64,000 bases of DNA from Mucilaginibacter robiniae (lineage in GTDB: Bacteria; Bacteroidota; Bacteroidia; Sphingobacteriales; Sphingobacteriaceae), in contig NZ_CP051682.1 in the NCBI RefSeq assembly GCF_012849215.1, positions 1 through 64,000 of the forward strand, in the 5' to 3' direction. Under the pieces are notes generated by a model. It was not told where the DNA came from. It did not search any database and saw only the letters and a list, made by a program, of their open reading frames with translations. Position numbers and translations under genes: made by a program. Shown here one piece after another: positions 17,109-25,651 of this stretch. Positions within the stretch are counted from its first letter, which is position 1, and each line of letters begins with the position of its first letter.

Positions 17109-17116
17109 TATTTTTG
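17109..17116 (+). promoter_or_regulatory. Bacteroidetes -7 promoter element before accD
   Basis: TATTTTTG matches TAnnTTTG and lies 42 bases before the preferred accD ATG at 17159. This supports that ATG over the longer frame beginning at 17114, which would start inside the promoter. Confidence 0.5.
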
Positions 17117-17158
17117 TTTCTTTGTATCCTCATTATTGAAAAACAGGGAATATTTGCC

Positions 17159-18004
17159 ATGGCGTGGTTTAAAAGAGAATCAAAAGGTATAACTACAAGT
17201 ACGGAGGAAAAGAAGGAAGCGCCTGATGGCGTATGGAATAAGTGCCCGAACTGTAAAAGACCGCTACATTATTCTGAGCAGGTTGAAAACCAGTATGTTT
17301 GCCATTATTGCGGCTATCATTTACGTATAGGTTCAAAAGAGTACTTTTCTATAATATTTGATAATAACGAGTTTACCGAGCTGTTTACCGATTTGAGATC
17401 AGCCGACCCATTGCAGTTTGAAGATACTAAAAAGTATAGCGACCGTTTAAAGGAAACGATAAACAAAACTGGCCTGAAAGATGCTATACGTGCTGCACAT
17501 GGTACTGTTGATGGCCAGCCATTGATGATTGCCTGTATGGATTTTAACTTCATTGGCGGATCAATGGGCTCAGTAGTGGGTGAAAAGATTGCACGCTCTA
17601 TTGATTATTGTATTGAGCATAAAGTTCCCTTCTTAATGATTTCTAAGTCAGGGGGTGCACGTATGATGGAAGCTGCATTTTCACTGATGCAAATGGCTAA
17701 AACATCGGCCAAACTGGCTTTGCTGGGACAGGCACAAGTACCTTATGTTTCATTACTCACCGACCCTACTACCGGTGGTGTAACCGCATCATACGCTATG
17801 CTGGGCGATATTAACATTGCTGAACCTGGCGCTCTGATAGGCTTTGCCGGTCCGCGTGTGATTAAAGAAACGATTAAGAAAGATTTACCGAAAGGCTTTC
17901 AAACTGCCGAGTTTTTGCAAGAACATGGCTTTTTAGACTTTATTGTTGACCGTAGAGAGATGAAAGAAAAACTGGGTTCATTTTTAAAAATGATGGCTAA
18001 CTAA
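17159..18004 (+). CDS. accD: Acetyl-CoA carboxylase carboxyltransferase subunit beta
   Basis: 281 aa from the ATG at 17159 (MAWFKRES, the conserved family start). It joins AccA to move the carboxyl group from biotin to acetyl-CoA, the first step of fatty acid synthesis. A four-cysteine zinc ribbon is at C29, C32, C48 and C51, followed by the crotonase-like carboxyltransferase fold with [15 protein letters not shown] and [16 protein letters not shown]. An upstream frame adds 15 residues that overlap the likely -7 element and is rejected. The gene ends before a strong terminator; accA is not in the window. Confidence 0.96.
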   Translation: MAWFKRESKGITTSTEEKKEAPDGVWNKCPNCKRPLHYSEQVENQYVCHYCGYHLRIGSKEYFSIIFDNNEFTELFTDLRSADPLQFEDTKKYSDRLKETINKTGLKDAIRAAHGTVDGQPLMIACMDFNFIGGSMGSVVGEKIARSIDYCIEHKVPFLMISKSGGARMMEAAFSLMQMAKTSAKLALLGQAQVPYVSLLTDPTTGGVTASYAMLGDINIAEPGALIGFAGPRVIKETIKKDLPKGFQTAEFLQEHGFLDFIVDRREMKEKLGSFLKMMAN

Positions 18005-18102
18005 GTTTGGTATTCATTTTTTAAGTGTCTTAACGTTCATAAACATTGTGAACGCTCATGACAGACATTGCTATCAAACTTACCAGTACAAATTGTACAT
18101 AC

Positions 18103-18137
18103 AAAAAAAGCTATCCTTAAATAGGATAGCTTTTTTA
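18103..18137. terminator. Bidirectional terminator between accD and the acidic protein gene
   Basis: AAAAAAGCTATCCT and AGGATAGCTTTTTT form a perfect 14-bp stem with a five-base loop, with A/T runs on both sides, between convergent genes. Confidence 0.9.
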
Positions 18138-18155
18138 TTATAACATTGGGTATTA

Positions 18156-18773
18156 TTAAATACCTTCTGTACCTGGCTCATGTCCAACCATGCGGCCAGT
18201 AGTACGGCCTAGTGGGCGAGCCTCAAAGTTAGTTTCGGTGTGAGTACCTTCTGAAGGGAACTCATGAGGTATTGGCGGTGTAACATCATTTTGCTCACTA
18301 AATGATGCATCATTGCCCCCTTTTTGCTGCTCAACTTCTGTCTGGTCAGGATATTCTGATTTTTCATTATCAGCTTCCTCATACTCTGGCGTTTCGTTAG
18401 GCTCCTCTAAGTCATCTGTGTCATCATAGCTGGCAGTTACGCCTGAAGATAATGGCTGCGTTGTACGACCTGTAATACGACCGTCATCATCGTCTAAGTC
18501 ATCATCGTCGTCCAAATCGTCATCATCTACATCTTCGTCGTAATCGGGCACAACATCGTCATCATCATCAAAATCATCGTCGTCCAGATCCTCATCATCA
18601 AAATCGTCATCATCCAGATCATCATCGTCCGGATCAGGACCTAAAGCCCTTGACAACCTGTCGCGATCCAGTTCATCTTTACGATAATCTTCATCGCTCA
18701 TACGGCGAAAATCATTTTCTATTACTGGTGTTTCTTGGTCATTAGTCCAAGATTCCTGATTAAATGCTAACAT
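18156..18773 (-). CDS. Highly acidic low-complexity protein of unknown function
   Basis: 205 aa with a central run (about residues 45-100) made almost only of aspartate with some glutamate and leucine spaced as DDDDLDDDDFDDE units. The rest is also acidic and polar; there is no signal peptide and no membrane segment. The short motif GR-x-TGR occurs twice (GRITGRT near 98 and GRTTGRM near 189). It is probably intrinsically disordered; calcium or nucleic-acid-mimic roles are guesses. The frame is real in that it is long, starts with ATG, lies before a strong terminator and uses repetitive but non-identical codons. No neighbour hints at its role. Confidence 0.75.
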   Translation of the reverse strand: MLAFNQESWTNDQETPVIENDFRRMSDEDYRKDELDRDRLSRALGPDPDDDDLDDDDFDDEDLDDDDFDDDDDVVPDYDEDVDDDDLDDDDDLDDDDGRITGRTTQPLSSGVTASYDDTDDLEEPNETPEYEEADNEKSEYPDQTEVEQQKGGNDASFSEQNDVTPPIPHEFPSEGTHTETNFEARPLGRTTGRMVGHEPGTEGI

Positions 18774-18881
18774 AGGTTCTCTATTTTAAGGTATTGTATA
18801 GATAACCTTCAAAACAGAGGCTTTGTTTGTAAAGGAATTGAAAAACTTAATGATTTACATTAGCTCAAATTACTAAATACA

Positions 18882-18930
18882 ACAAGAGCGTATTTGCCCC
18901 ATACTTTAGCATGTTCAAAAACGCTCTTGT
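18882..18930 (-). repeat. 10-bp inverted repeat with long loop after the cysteine desulfurase gene
   Basis: ACAAGAGCGT and ACGCTCTTGT are exact inverse repeats separated by 29 bases. They lie 50 bases past the desulfurase stop on the minus strand and just upstream of the acidic-protein gene, so this may be a weak terminator or an operator. The long loop makes a classic terminator less likely. Confidence 0.4.
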
Positions 18931-18979
18931 ATTTATAATAGTAGTAAAACTGTATTATGTCAAAGCAGAAACCGACTTA

Positions 18980-20116
18980 TCAGGCATTTACAGAAACAAT
19001 TTCTCGTATTTTGTTTACTGTATAGTCAACTTCCTGCAAAGTGTTATACTTAGAAAATGAGAAGCGCACGGCTGGCCGATCAGGGTTTGCGCCAATGGCA
19101 TTCAGCACATGCGAACCTATATTGGTACCCGAACTGCAAGCACTACCGCCTGATGCTGATATACCTGCAATATCCAGGCTGAATAACAACATATCAGCCA
19201 TTTCCATTTCAGGAAAAGAGACGTTCAGTACCGTGTACAAACTTTTATCGGGTGCTGTTTCACCATTAAAATGTACACCAGGAATTTCTTGTAATTGGCT
19301 TATCATCCGGCTTTTCAAGCTTTGTACATGTTGCTGGTGCTGCTCCATATCAGCATAAGCCAATTCAAGAGCTTTGGCTAAACCAACAATGCCATAAATA
19401 TTTTCAGTTCCCCCCCGCATATTACGTTCCTGTGAACCACCATATATTAAAGGGTTAACTTTTACTTTATGGTTGATATGCAAAAAGCCTACTCCTTTAG
19501 GGCCATGCAGCTTATGTGCAGCACACACCATAAAGTGTAGCTTTAGTTTGCTTAAATCATGCTGGTAATGCCCTACGGTTTGTACCGTATCGCAATGATA
19601 CAAAGCATTATATTGTTCACTTAATTCACCAACACGTTTAATATCCGTCAAAGTTCCAATTTCATTATTAGCATGCATTAACGATATAAAGCTGCGTTCA
19701 TTTTGTTGTAACAGCTGTTCTAAATGCTCATAATTGATGGCACCTTTATTATCTACCTCTACAAAACTTAACTTAATCATGCCTGCCTTTTCCATAGCCT
19801 CCAGTGTATGCATTACCGCATGATGCTCCAGCGGACTGGTAATAGCATGCTTGATCTGATGATCGATAATACCACAACGGATAGCCATATTGTCGGCCTC
19901 GGTTCCGCCTGATGTGAAAAATATTTCGGCTGGTGATGTATGCAGTAAGCCTGCCACTGTACGGCGAGCCTTCTCAATTAGGGTACGGGCTTCACGGCCA
20001 TGAGCATGAATAGACGATGGATTGCCATATTGGCTTTCCATTACCTGAACCATCTGCTTCATTACTTCTGGGTCCATCGGTGTGGTAGCAGCATTATCGA
20101 AATATACGCGGGTCAT
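18980..20116 (-). CDS. Cysteine desulfurase (IscS/NifS family)
   Basis: 378 aa. A PLP enzyme that removes sulfur from cysteine for Fe-S clusters or tRNA thiolation. Visible features: YFDNAATTPMDPEV at the N-terminus, FTSGGTEADNMA, HANNEIGT, the PLP lysine K202 in AAHKLHGPKG, and the catalytic cysteine C327 in GGSACSSGT, which is in the IscS/NifS-type short loop. No iscU or tRNA-modification gene is beside it, so the sulfur acceptor cannot be inferred. It is 101 bases downstream of glmM on the same strand. Confidence 0.93.
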   Translation of the reverse strand: MTRVYFDNAATTPMDPEVMKQMVQVMESQYGNPSSIHAHGREARTLIEKARRTVAGLLHTSPAEIFFTSGGTEADNMAIRCGIIDHQIKHAITSPLEHHAVMHTLEAMEKAGMIKLSFVEVDNKGAINYEHLEQLLQQNERSFISLMHANNEIGTLTDIKRVGELSEQYNALYHCDTVQTVGHYQHDLSKLKLHFMVCAAHKLHGPKGVGFLHINHKVKVNPLIYGGSQERNMRGGTENIYGIVGLAKALELAYADMEQHQQHVQSLKSRMISQLQEIPGVHFNGETAPDKSLYTVLNVSFPEMEMADMLLFSLDIAGISASGGSACSSGTNIGSHVLNAIGANPDRPAVRFSFSKYNTLQEVDYTVNKIREIVSVNA

Positions 20117-20217
20117 ATTTTAAGGTATTGAGGATTGAACTATATGAAGATTGAAGGGCAAGTTTAGTATATACTTTCGGAGTATCCAACCATCTCCTTC
20201 AATCGTGCAATATTTTA

Positions 20218-21606
20218 CTAGTTGATTTGAAGTATTTCCTTGATATCAGCAATGATTTTGTTAGCCAGATTATTAGCTACTGTTTCTGAATTACCCTCTG
20301 AGTAGATACGGATAATAGGTTCTGTATTAGAACGCCGCAAATGCACCCACTCCTTATCAAATTCTATTTTCAATCCGTCAATGGTACTGTGCGGCTGCTT
20401 TTTATATTTTTCTTCAACCTTCCGTAATAAAAGGTCAATGTCCATTTCCGGAGTTAAAGTGATTTTATTTTTAGAGATAAAATAATTCGGGTATGAGCTT
20501 CGTAGCACCGATGCTGATTTACCAAATTTTGCCAGATGAGTTAGGAACAAAGCAATGCCCACAAGTGCATCACGGCCATAATGCAATTCAGGATAAATAA
20601 CTCCACCATTACCTTCGCCACCTATTACAGCATTTACTTCTTTCATTTTGGTTACCACATTCACCTCACCTACGGCCGCAGCATGGTATTCGCCACCTGC
20701 TTTCTCGGTTACATCACGCAGCGCACGGGTTGATGACAGGTTTGATACTGTATTGCCTTTATTATGCTTCAAAATATAATCGGCCACAGCTACCAGGGTG
20801 TATTCTTCGCCAAACATATTACCATCTTCGCATACAAAACAAAGACGATCTACATCGGGGTCAACGGCAATACCCAGGTTTGCTTTCTTATGCAGCACCT
20901 GTTTAGAAAGTTCTGCCAGGTTTTCAGGTAAAGGCTCTGGGTTATGCGGAAACTGCCCATCTGGCTCACAATATAATGGATGAATCGTTTTTACGCCCAA
21001 GGCCTTAAGCAAGGTCGGTACAAAAATACCACCGGTTGAATTTACAGCATCTACCACCACCTTAAAATCAGCTTTAGCAATTGCTTCTACATCTACCAAT
21101 GGCAATGCTAATATTTGATCAATATGTTTTTGCAGATAGGTATCATCATACACTACTTTACCTAATTGATTTACTTCGGCATACTTGAAATCAGCAGCGT
21201 CGGCCATTTCCAGTATTTGCTTACCATCTTGTTCACTTACAAACTCGCCAGTAGCGTTTAAAAGCTTAAGTGCGTTCCACTGCTTAGGGTTATGGCTTGC
21301 AGTTAAAATAATACCGCCGGCTGCTTGTTCGGCAGGTACAGCTATTTCAACTGTCGGCGTGGTAGATAAACCTAAATCAACCACATCCATACCCATACCC
21401 TGTAAGGTACCTACTACTAGGTTATTAACCATAGTACCCGATAAACGGGCATCACGGCCAATAACAATTTTTTGAATACCAGTTTTTTGCAAAGCCCAGG
21501 CAGCAAAAGCTGCTGTAAACTTAACTACGTCGGGAGGTGTTAACCCATCACCTGCTTTTCCACCAATGGTACCCCTTATACCGGATATAGATTTGATAAG
21601 TGTCAA
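20218..21606 (-). CDS. glmM: Phosphoglucosamine mutase
   Basis: 462 aa alpha-D-phosphohexomutase. It converts glucosamine 6-phosphate to glucosamine 1-phosphate for UDP-GlcNAc and so for peptidoglycan and LPS. The active-site phosphoserine is S104 in TASHNPKQWNALK, the metal loop is DPDVDRL near 250, and the sugar-binding loop GEGNGGV is near 325; RRSNTEP near 424 binds phosphate. It starts with TTG (TTGACACTTATC), which matches the conserved MTLIKSISGIRGT start. A good -7 element (TATTTTTG) lies 20 bases upstream, so the leader is very short. A phosphomannomutase role cannot be fully excluded. Confidence 0.9.
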   Translation of the reverse strand: MTLIKSISGIRGTIGGKAGDGLTPPDVVKFTAAFAAWALQKTGIQKIVIGRDARLSGTMVNNLVVGTLQGMGMDVVDLGLSTTPTVEIAVPAEQAAGGIILTASHNPKQWNALKLLNATGEFVSEQDGKQILEMADAADFKYAEVNQLGKVVYDDTYLQKHIDQILALPLVDVEAIAKADFKVVVDAVNSTGGIFVPTLLKALGVKTIHPLYCEPDGQFPHNPEPLPENLAELSKQVLHKKANLGIAVDPDVDRLCFVCEDGNMFGEEYTLVAVADYILKHNKGNTVSNLSSTRALRDVTEKAGGEYHAAAVGEVNVVTKMKEVNAVIGGEGNGGVIYPELHYGRDALVGIALFLTHLAKFGKSASVLRSSYPNYFISKNKITLTPEMDIDLLLRKVEEKYKKQPHSTIDGLKIEFDKEWVHLRRSNTEPIIRIYSEGNSETVANNLANKIIADIKEILQIN

Positions 21607-21625
21607 GACAAAAATTTTTAGAGTG

Positions 21626-21633
21626 CAAAAATA
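21626..21633 (-). promoter_or_regulatory. Bacteroidetes -7 promoter element before glmM
   Basis: Read on the minus strand, TATTTTTG matches TAnnTTTG and ends 20 bases before the TTG start codon of glmM. It predicts a leader of about 15 bases and supports the TTG start. Confidence 0.45.
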
Positions 21634-21693
21634 GTTATTCTTGAACTATAGTACTATAAAAACACTACTGTTTTCGGCTCAAGGTTAATTAGC

Positions 21694-21701
21694 TATATTT
21701 G
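21694..21701 (+). promoter_or_regulatory. Bacteroidetes -7 promoter element before the PAP2 gene
   Basis: TATATTTG matches TAnnTTTG; TTTTC at 21671-21675 lies 18-19 bases upstream and could serve as a poor -33. The start codon is 88 bases downstream, so the leader would be long. Confidence 0.4.
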
Positions 21702-21789
21702 TCGGCATTTTATTAATCATTGGCTAAAGGTCAGTGTTAGTATAGCATGAGCATTTTCAATCTGACATTTACCCATATTACTTACAACA

Positions 21790-22356
21790 ATGCCTGATTT
21801 TCTACTACAGCTTGACCGGCATTGCTTTTACCTGATTAATCACAATTTTAGCAATCCGGTATTTGATGCGATTATGCCCTTGCTGCGTAATCTACGCTTT
21901 TGGATCCCATTATACATTTTCATCATAGCTTTCGTCATTTGGAATTATAAAAATACTGGTGTGCGGTTAATATTTACGTTGTTGCTTACGGTTGGCGTAG
22001 CCGATTATGGTAGTGCTAGTGTAATTAAAACTTGGGTACAGCGCAGTCGTCCATGCCGGGATGAAGTGATAGCTACCACCATCATTAGCCGGGTACCCTG
22101 TGGCACGGGCTACAGTTTCCCCTCAACACATGCCAGCGATCATTTTGCCATGTCAATCTTTTTGGCGCTGGTCTTTTATCGAAAATGGCGTTGGGTATGG
22201 TTCTGGACCATTCTTTGGGCTATGTTAGTTTCTTTTGCCCAAGTTTATGTAGGCGTTCATTATCCGGTAGATGTAACCGCGGGTGCTCTGTTTGGCACTT
22301 TAATCGGGACCTTATTTGCCTGGCTATTTAAAAAATATCATTCTCAATTTGCATGA
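21790..22356 (+). CDS. PAP2 family phosphatase
   Basis: 188 aa with five to six membrane segments. All three PAP2 motifs are present: KTWVQRSRP (KxxxxxxRP), a central PSTH (normally PSGH) with the catalytic histidine, and VGVHYPVD. Such enzymes remove phosphate from lipids such as undecaprenyl pyrophosphate, phosphatidic acid or phosphatidylglycerophosphate at the periplasmic face (family knowledge). The stop overlaps the ATG of the ZIP transporter gene by four bases (ATGA), so the two are coupled. Substrate is uncertain; undecaprenyl pyrophosphate is a reasonable guess. Confidence 0.92.
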   Translation: MPDFLLQLDRHCFYLINHNFSNPVFDAIMPLLRNLRFWIPLYIFIIAFVIWNYKNTGVRLIFTLLLTVGVADYGSASVIKTWVQRSRPCRDEVIATTIISRVPCGTGYSFPSTHASDHFAMSIFLALVFYRKWRWVWFWTILWAMLVSFAQVYVGVHYPVDVTAGALFGTLIGTLFAWLFKKYHSQFA

Positions 22357-23072
22357 GCTGGAAAATCATTCTACTATTTTTAAGTGCCTTTTTAGGCGGC
22401 ACATCAGTTTTCCTGTTCAAAGGCGGCAACCATAAGCAACTGAAGTTGGTGCTTTCCTTTAGCGGCGCTTATTTGTTTGCTATTACGGTACTGCACTTAA
22501 TACCTGATGCCTATCATGGCAATGATAATTATGTGGGTGTTTTTATATTAATCGGCTTTTTGTTCCAAATTGTACTCGAACAGTTTTCAGACGGTATTGA
22601 GCATGGGCACATGCATGCACACAAACACGAACATGATAAAGCCACTTTTCCGTTAGGTATTATGGTAAGTCTTTGCCTGCATGCTTTCCTGGAAGGTATG
22701 CCTCTGGCCGAAGGTTACCAGGACCAACTGGTATTCGGCATTGCATTGCACCACATACCGGCAGCATTTGCATTAGGCACCGTGTTGCAAGCCAATCACC
22801 AACCCCAAGCTAAAATCTTCTTTTTCATTATCTTGTTTGCGATTATGGCACCAGCCGGATATTTTTTCAGCACAGCTTTAAGCACTGGCGGTATAGGGAA
22901 CTTACAACATTACTTTAACCGCATTATGGGTGTAGTAATTGGTATATTCCTGCACATTTCTACTACCATTTTATTTGAAGCTGGGCCTGATCATACCTTC
23001 AATCGCCGTAAGCTCATAGCTGTATTACTGGGTGTTGGTATTGCCTTATTAGGCTTTGTTCATGAGCTTTAA
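22353..23072 (+). CDS. ZIP family divalent metal transporter
   Basis: 239 aa, about eight membrane segments. ZIP hallmarks: a histidine-rich cytosolic loop (EHGHMHAHKHEHD, about residues 87-99) and metal-site helices with HLIPDAYH, HAFLEGMPLAEG and HHIPAAFALG. Family members move zinc or related divalent metals into the cytosol. It overlaps the PAP2 gene by four bases and is followed by a DUF4126 gene after 82 bases. Metal selectivity cannot be read from the sequence. Confidence 0.9.
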   Translation: MSWKIILLFLSAFLGGTSVFLFKGGNHKQLKLVLSFSGAYLFAITVLHLIPDAYHGNDNYVGVFILIGFLFQIVLEQFSDGIEHGHMHAHKHEHDKATFPLGIMVSLCLHAFLEGMPLAEGYQDQLVFGIALHHIPAAFALGTVLQANHQPQAKIFFFIILFAIMAPAGYFFSTALSTGGIGNLQHYFNRIMGVVIGIFLHISTTILFEAGPDHTFNRRKLIAVLLGVGIALLGFVHEL

Positions 23073-23154
23073 GTAGCTGCTCGGGTGTTGGTAATGCATA
23101 GTGCATTATAAAACTTTACAAGCCATAGGCTGTTGTTGATGAAAACATCGACAC

Positions 23155-23637
23155 ATGAAACAGACCTATAAACATGCTTTAAAACAAGCTATGGGCTTGG
23201 GTGCAGTAGCTGGCTTGCGTGCAACAGTAGCGCCGGCAGTAGCCAGCAATTACTTGAGCAAACACCCTAATACTGCCCTGGCATCTTCAAAATTAAAGTT
23301 CATTCAATCACCGCTTACCTCTATTATTACCAAAGTTTTAAGCGCCGCTGAAATATCTGGCGATAAATTACCTAGCGCACCTAACCGTATTGTTTTACCA
23401 CAAATTACAGCTCGCGTAGCTTCGGGAGCACTGGTAGGTGCAACTATATTTGTGGCTAATCGGGAAAGCTTACTAAAAGGTGCCTTAATAGGCGGAGCAT
23501 CGGCGCTGGCAGCTACGTTTGCCAGCTTTTACGCCCGCAAATATCTAGATACGCTACCGCATGTACAGGATGCAGTAGTAGGTGCTGTTGAAGATAGCTT
23601 TGCCATAGGTAGCGGGGTTAAACTCATTAAGTCCTAA
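23155..23637 (+). CDS. DUF4126 family membrane protein
   Basis: 160 aa, small and alanine/glycine-rich with several weakly hydrophobic helices. The motif AAEISGDKLPSAPNRI and the pattern of GA-rich helices (GGASALAATFASFYARKYL) fit the DUF4126 family, whose function is unknown. It lies in the same direction as the PAP2/ZIP pair and before a very strong terminator, so it may close that operon. No catalytic residues can be proposed. Confidence 0.8.
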   Translation: MKQTYKHALKQAMGLGAVAGLRATVAPAVASNYLSKHPNTALASSKLKFIQSPLTSIITKVLSAAEISGDKLPSAPNRIVLPQITARVASGALVGATIFVANRESLLKGALIGGASALAATFASFYARKYLDTLPHVQDAVVGAVEDSFAIGSGVKLIKS

Positions 23638-23651
23638 ATAAAAATTTAAGT

Positions 23652-23695
23652 AACGAAAAAGCGGATATTCAACTTTGAATATCCGCTTTTTCGTT
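23652..23695. terminator. Strong bidirectional terminator (21-bp perfect stem)
   Basis: AACGAAAAAGCGGATATTCAA is followed by a two-base gap and its exact inverse complement. The stem ends in A- and T-runs and lies between convergent DUF4126 and GH43 genes. Confidence 0.9.
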
Positions 23696-23712
23696 CAATG
23701 TGATTATTAAAA

Positions 23713-24807
23713 TTACTTTACAAACTCATCTACAGTTTCGATAGTTCCATCAGGATGAATAGTTAATGGTGTTACTTTTACGTTGCGCAGCCAGGTTTTA
23801 CCGGATAGCTCCGTATCATGATAAAACAGGTACCATTTACCTTTAATTTGTACAATCGAATGATGCGTTGTCCAGCCTTGTACCGGGTTCAAAATTACGC
23901 CTTTATAGGTGAATGGACCATACGGACTGGTGCCTGTTGCGTAACACAGCATGTGTGTATCGCCTGTTGAATAAGTAAAGTAGTATTTACCATTATTTTT
24001 AAACATCCATGAACCTTCAAAAAAGCGATGGTCATGATCTTTAGTTAACAAAGGCTTACCCGCAGCATCCAATATTACTACATTGCGTGGAGCTTCGCTA
24101 AACTCTTTCATGTTTTTGCTTAGCTTAACCACTTTGGCTGTTAAAGCAGGTTCGTCAGGTTTGCCCAAATCCGTTTTTGAACCCTCAGCTTCGTACCTTC
24201 TTGTAGCCCAACGCTGCAGTTGGCCGCCCCAAATACCGCCAAAATACATGTAGTAGCTACCATCTGTATCTTTAAACACGGCAGGATCAATACTAAAACT
24301 ACTTTTAATAGGCTGTGGCTCGGCTTTAAATGGCCCTGTTGGAGATTTACTGCTAGCTACGCCAATACGAAAAACATCACTTTTATCTTTAACTGGAAAA
24401 TACAGGTAATAAGTTCCTTTTTCATAAGCTGCATCGGGTGCCCAAAGCTGCCGGCCAGCCCAAGGAATGTCTTTTACTGTTAAGGCCACCGGATTAACCG
24501 TTACCTTACCTCCTACACGGTCCATAGATAACACATGAAAGTCGCGCATGGCAAAGTGATCACCATTGTCATTTTCTGGAATACCAGCATCAATATCATG
24601 TGATGGATAGATGTAGATTTTTCCATTAAATACGTGTGCTGATGGGTCTGCAGTGTAAATAGAAGTAACGAGCGGCTTAGATATAAATTTTGTTTTTTTG
24701 CTGTCTACAACACTTTTTACAGTACTACCTCCTTTGGTTTGACCAGTAGCTGAATACACAGCTGCTCCCAGCAAAGCAGCAATTATTAAAGACGAGTTTT
24801 TGAACAT
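23713..24807 (-). CDS. Secreted glycoside hydrolase family 43
   Basis: 364 aa with a signal peptide (MFKNSSLIIAALLGAAVYSA). The five-bladed propeller of GH43 is supported by the catalytic triad: general base D54 in TADPSAHVF, pKa-modulating D174 in SIDPAVF and general acid E264 in FFEGSW. Family members are mostly beta-xylosidases or alpha-arabinofuranosidases acting on plant polysaccharides outside or in the periplasm. No SusC/D genes are next to it. The activity cannot be narrowed further. Its start lies 290 bases from the divergent response regulator gene, and that gap shows no clear motif. Confidence 0.92.
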   Translation of the reverse strand: MFKNSSLIIAALLGAAVYSATGQTKGGSTVKSVVDSKKTKFISKPLVTSIYTADPSAHVFNGKIYIYPSHDIDAGIPENDNGDHFAMRDFHVLSMDRVGGKVTVNPVALTVKDIPWAGRQLWAPDAAYEKGTYYLYFPVKDKSDVFRIGVASSKSPTGPFKAEPQPIKSSFSIDPAVFKDTDGSYYMYFGGIWGGQLQRWATRRYEAEGSKTDLGKPDEPALTAKVVKLSKNMKEFSEAPRNVVILDAAGKPLLTKDHDHRFFEGSWMFKNNGKYYFTYSTGDTHMLCYATGTSPYGPFTYKGVILNPVQGWTTHHSIVQIKGKWYLFYHDTELSGKTWLRNVKVTPLTIHPDGTIETVDEFVK

Positions 24808-25097
24808 ATGTTATATTTATAGTGATTTTGCAATCGGTTGCATAAATAAACAAATATTTTTTAATAGTGGAAATTTTATTTTCAGTTGAAGCGTTCTGAT
24901 GTTAATTGAGTATGAGTAGAAAGGTTTATTAAAACTTAACAATATCTTAAGTGTTTATTCATTCACTATTCAGAACCATCTGGTTTAGAGTAATTAAATT
25001 TGAACCTGAATAAATCAGCTACTGGTTTTGAGAAACGTTTATTTATAATAAAAGTAAGTGTAACCGATTTAGGCTTAATTTTTGAGCCGGGCAGAAC

Positions 25098-25466
25098 ATG
25101 GAGACTAAGCAAAAAACGATATTAGTTGCAGATGATGATAAAGCTATAGTTGATTCCATTACAGCTATACTTGAAATATCAGGTTACGAAGTGTTGGATG
25201 TAAGTGATGGCACTTCGGTAATGCAAGCCGTTAAAGCACAACCTGATTTGATACTATTGGACATTCAAATGCCCGGGCATGATGGTCCGGCGGTATGTCG
25301 ACAATTGAAAAGGCAGGCCTCTACTAAAGATATTCCGGTAATTGTAATATCAGGTAATAGTGATATTCGTTTACATGCAGAAACCTGCGGCGCGGACGAT
25401 TACTTGGAAAAGCCATTCGATATGGACGTTTTACAGGATAAAGTATCTACTTTATTATACAAGTAA
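25098..25466 (+). CDS. Single-domain response regulator
   Basis: 122 aa receiver domain only. The acidic pocket ADDD (11-14), phosphoacceptor D55 in LILLDIQMPG, T/S switch in VISGNSD and K in YLEKPFD are all present. There is no output domain, so it probably acts by protein contact, like CheY or a phosphorelay step. No histidine kinase gene is adjacent. It is followed by a 185-base gap and the DEAD-box helicase. Confidence 0.93.
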   Translation: METKQKTILVADDDKAIVDSITAILEISGYEVLDVSDGTSVMQAVKAQPDLILLDIQMPGHDGPAVCRQLKRQASTKDIPVIVISGNSDIRLHAETCGADDYLEKPFDMDVLQDKVSTLLYK

Positions 25467-25651
25467 GTAACTAGCAAACTGTATTTTATAATAAAGAAGC
25501 AAATAAATACTGCACCCCTTTTAAATTAGCCTTCATTGGTAATTGTTTTGACGTAATACAATTTGCTATATACTTAATTAAGATTATAAAATCGATACCG
25601 TACCAGAGTAACGTTGCATATTTAGTATCTTGCAACAATTATATAAGGTAA

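Noticed and set aside
17114..17158. Longer accD start
   Set aside because: It would begin within the probable promoter -7 element; the family start is the inner ATG.
18480..18660. CRISPR-like or tandem repeat array
   Set aside because: The repeated triplets come from aspartate codons in the acidic protein and have no spacer pattern.
24808..25097. Riboswitch upstream of the response regulator
   Set aside because: The gap is AT-rich and shows no recognisable conserved structure.
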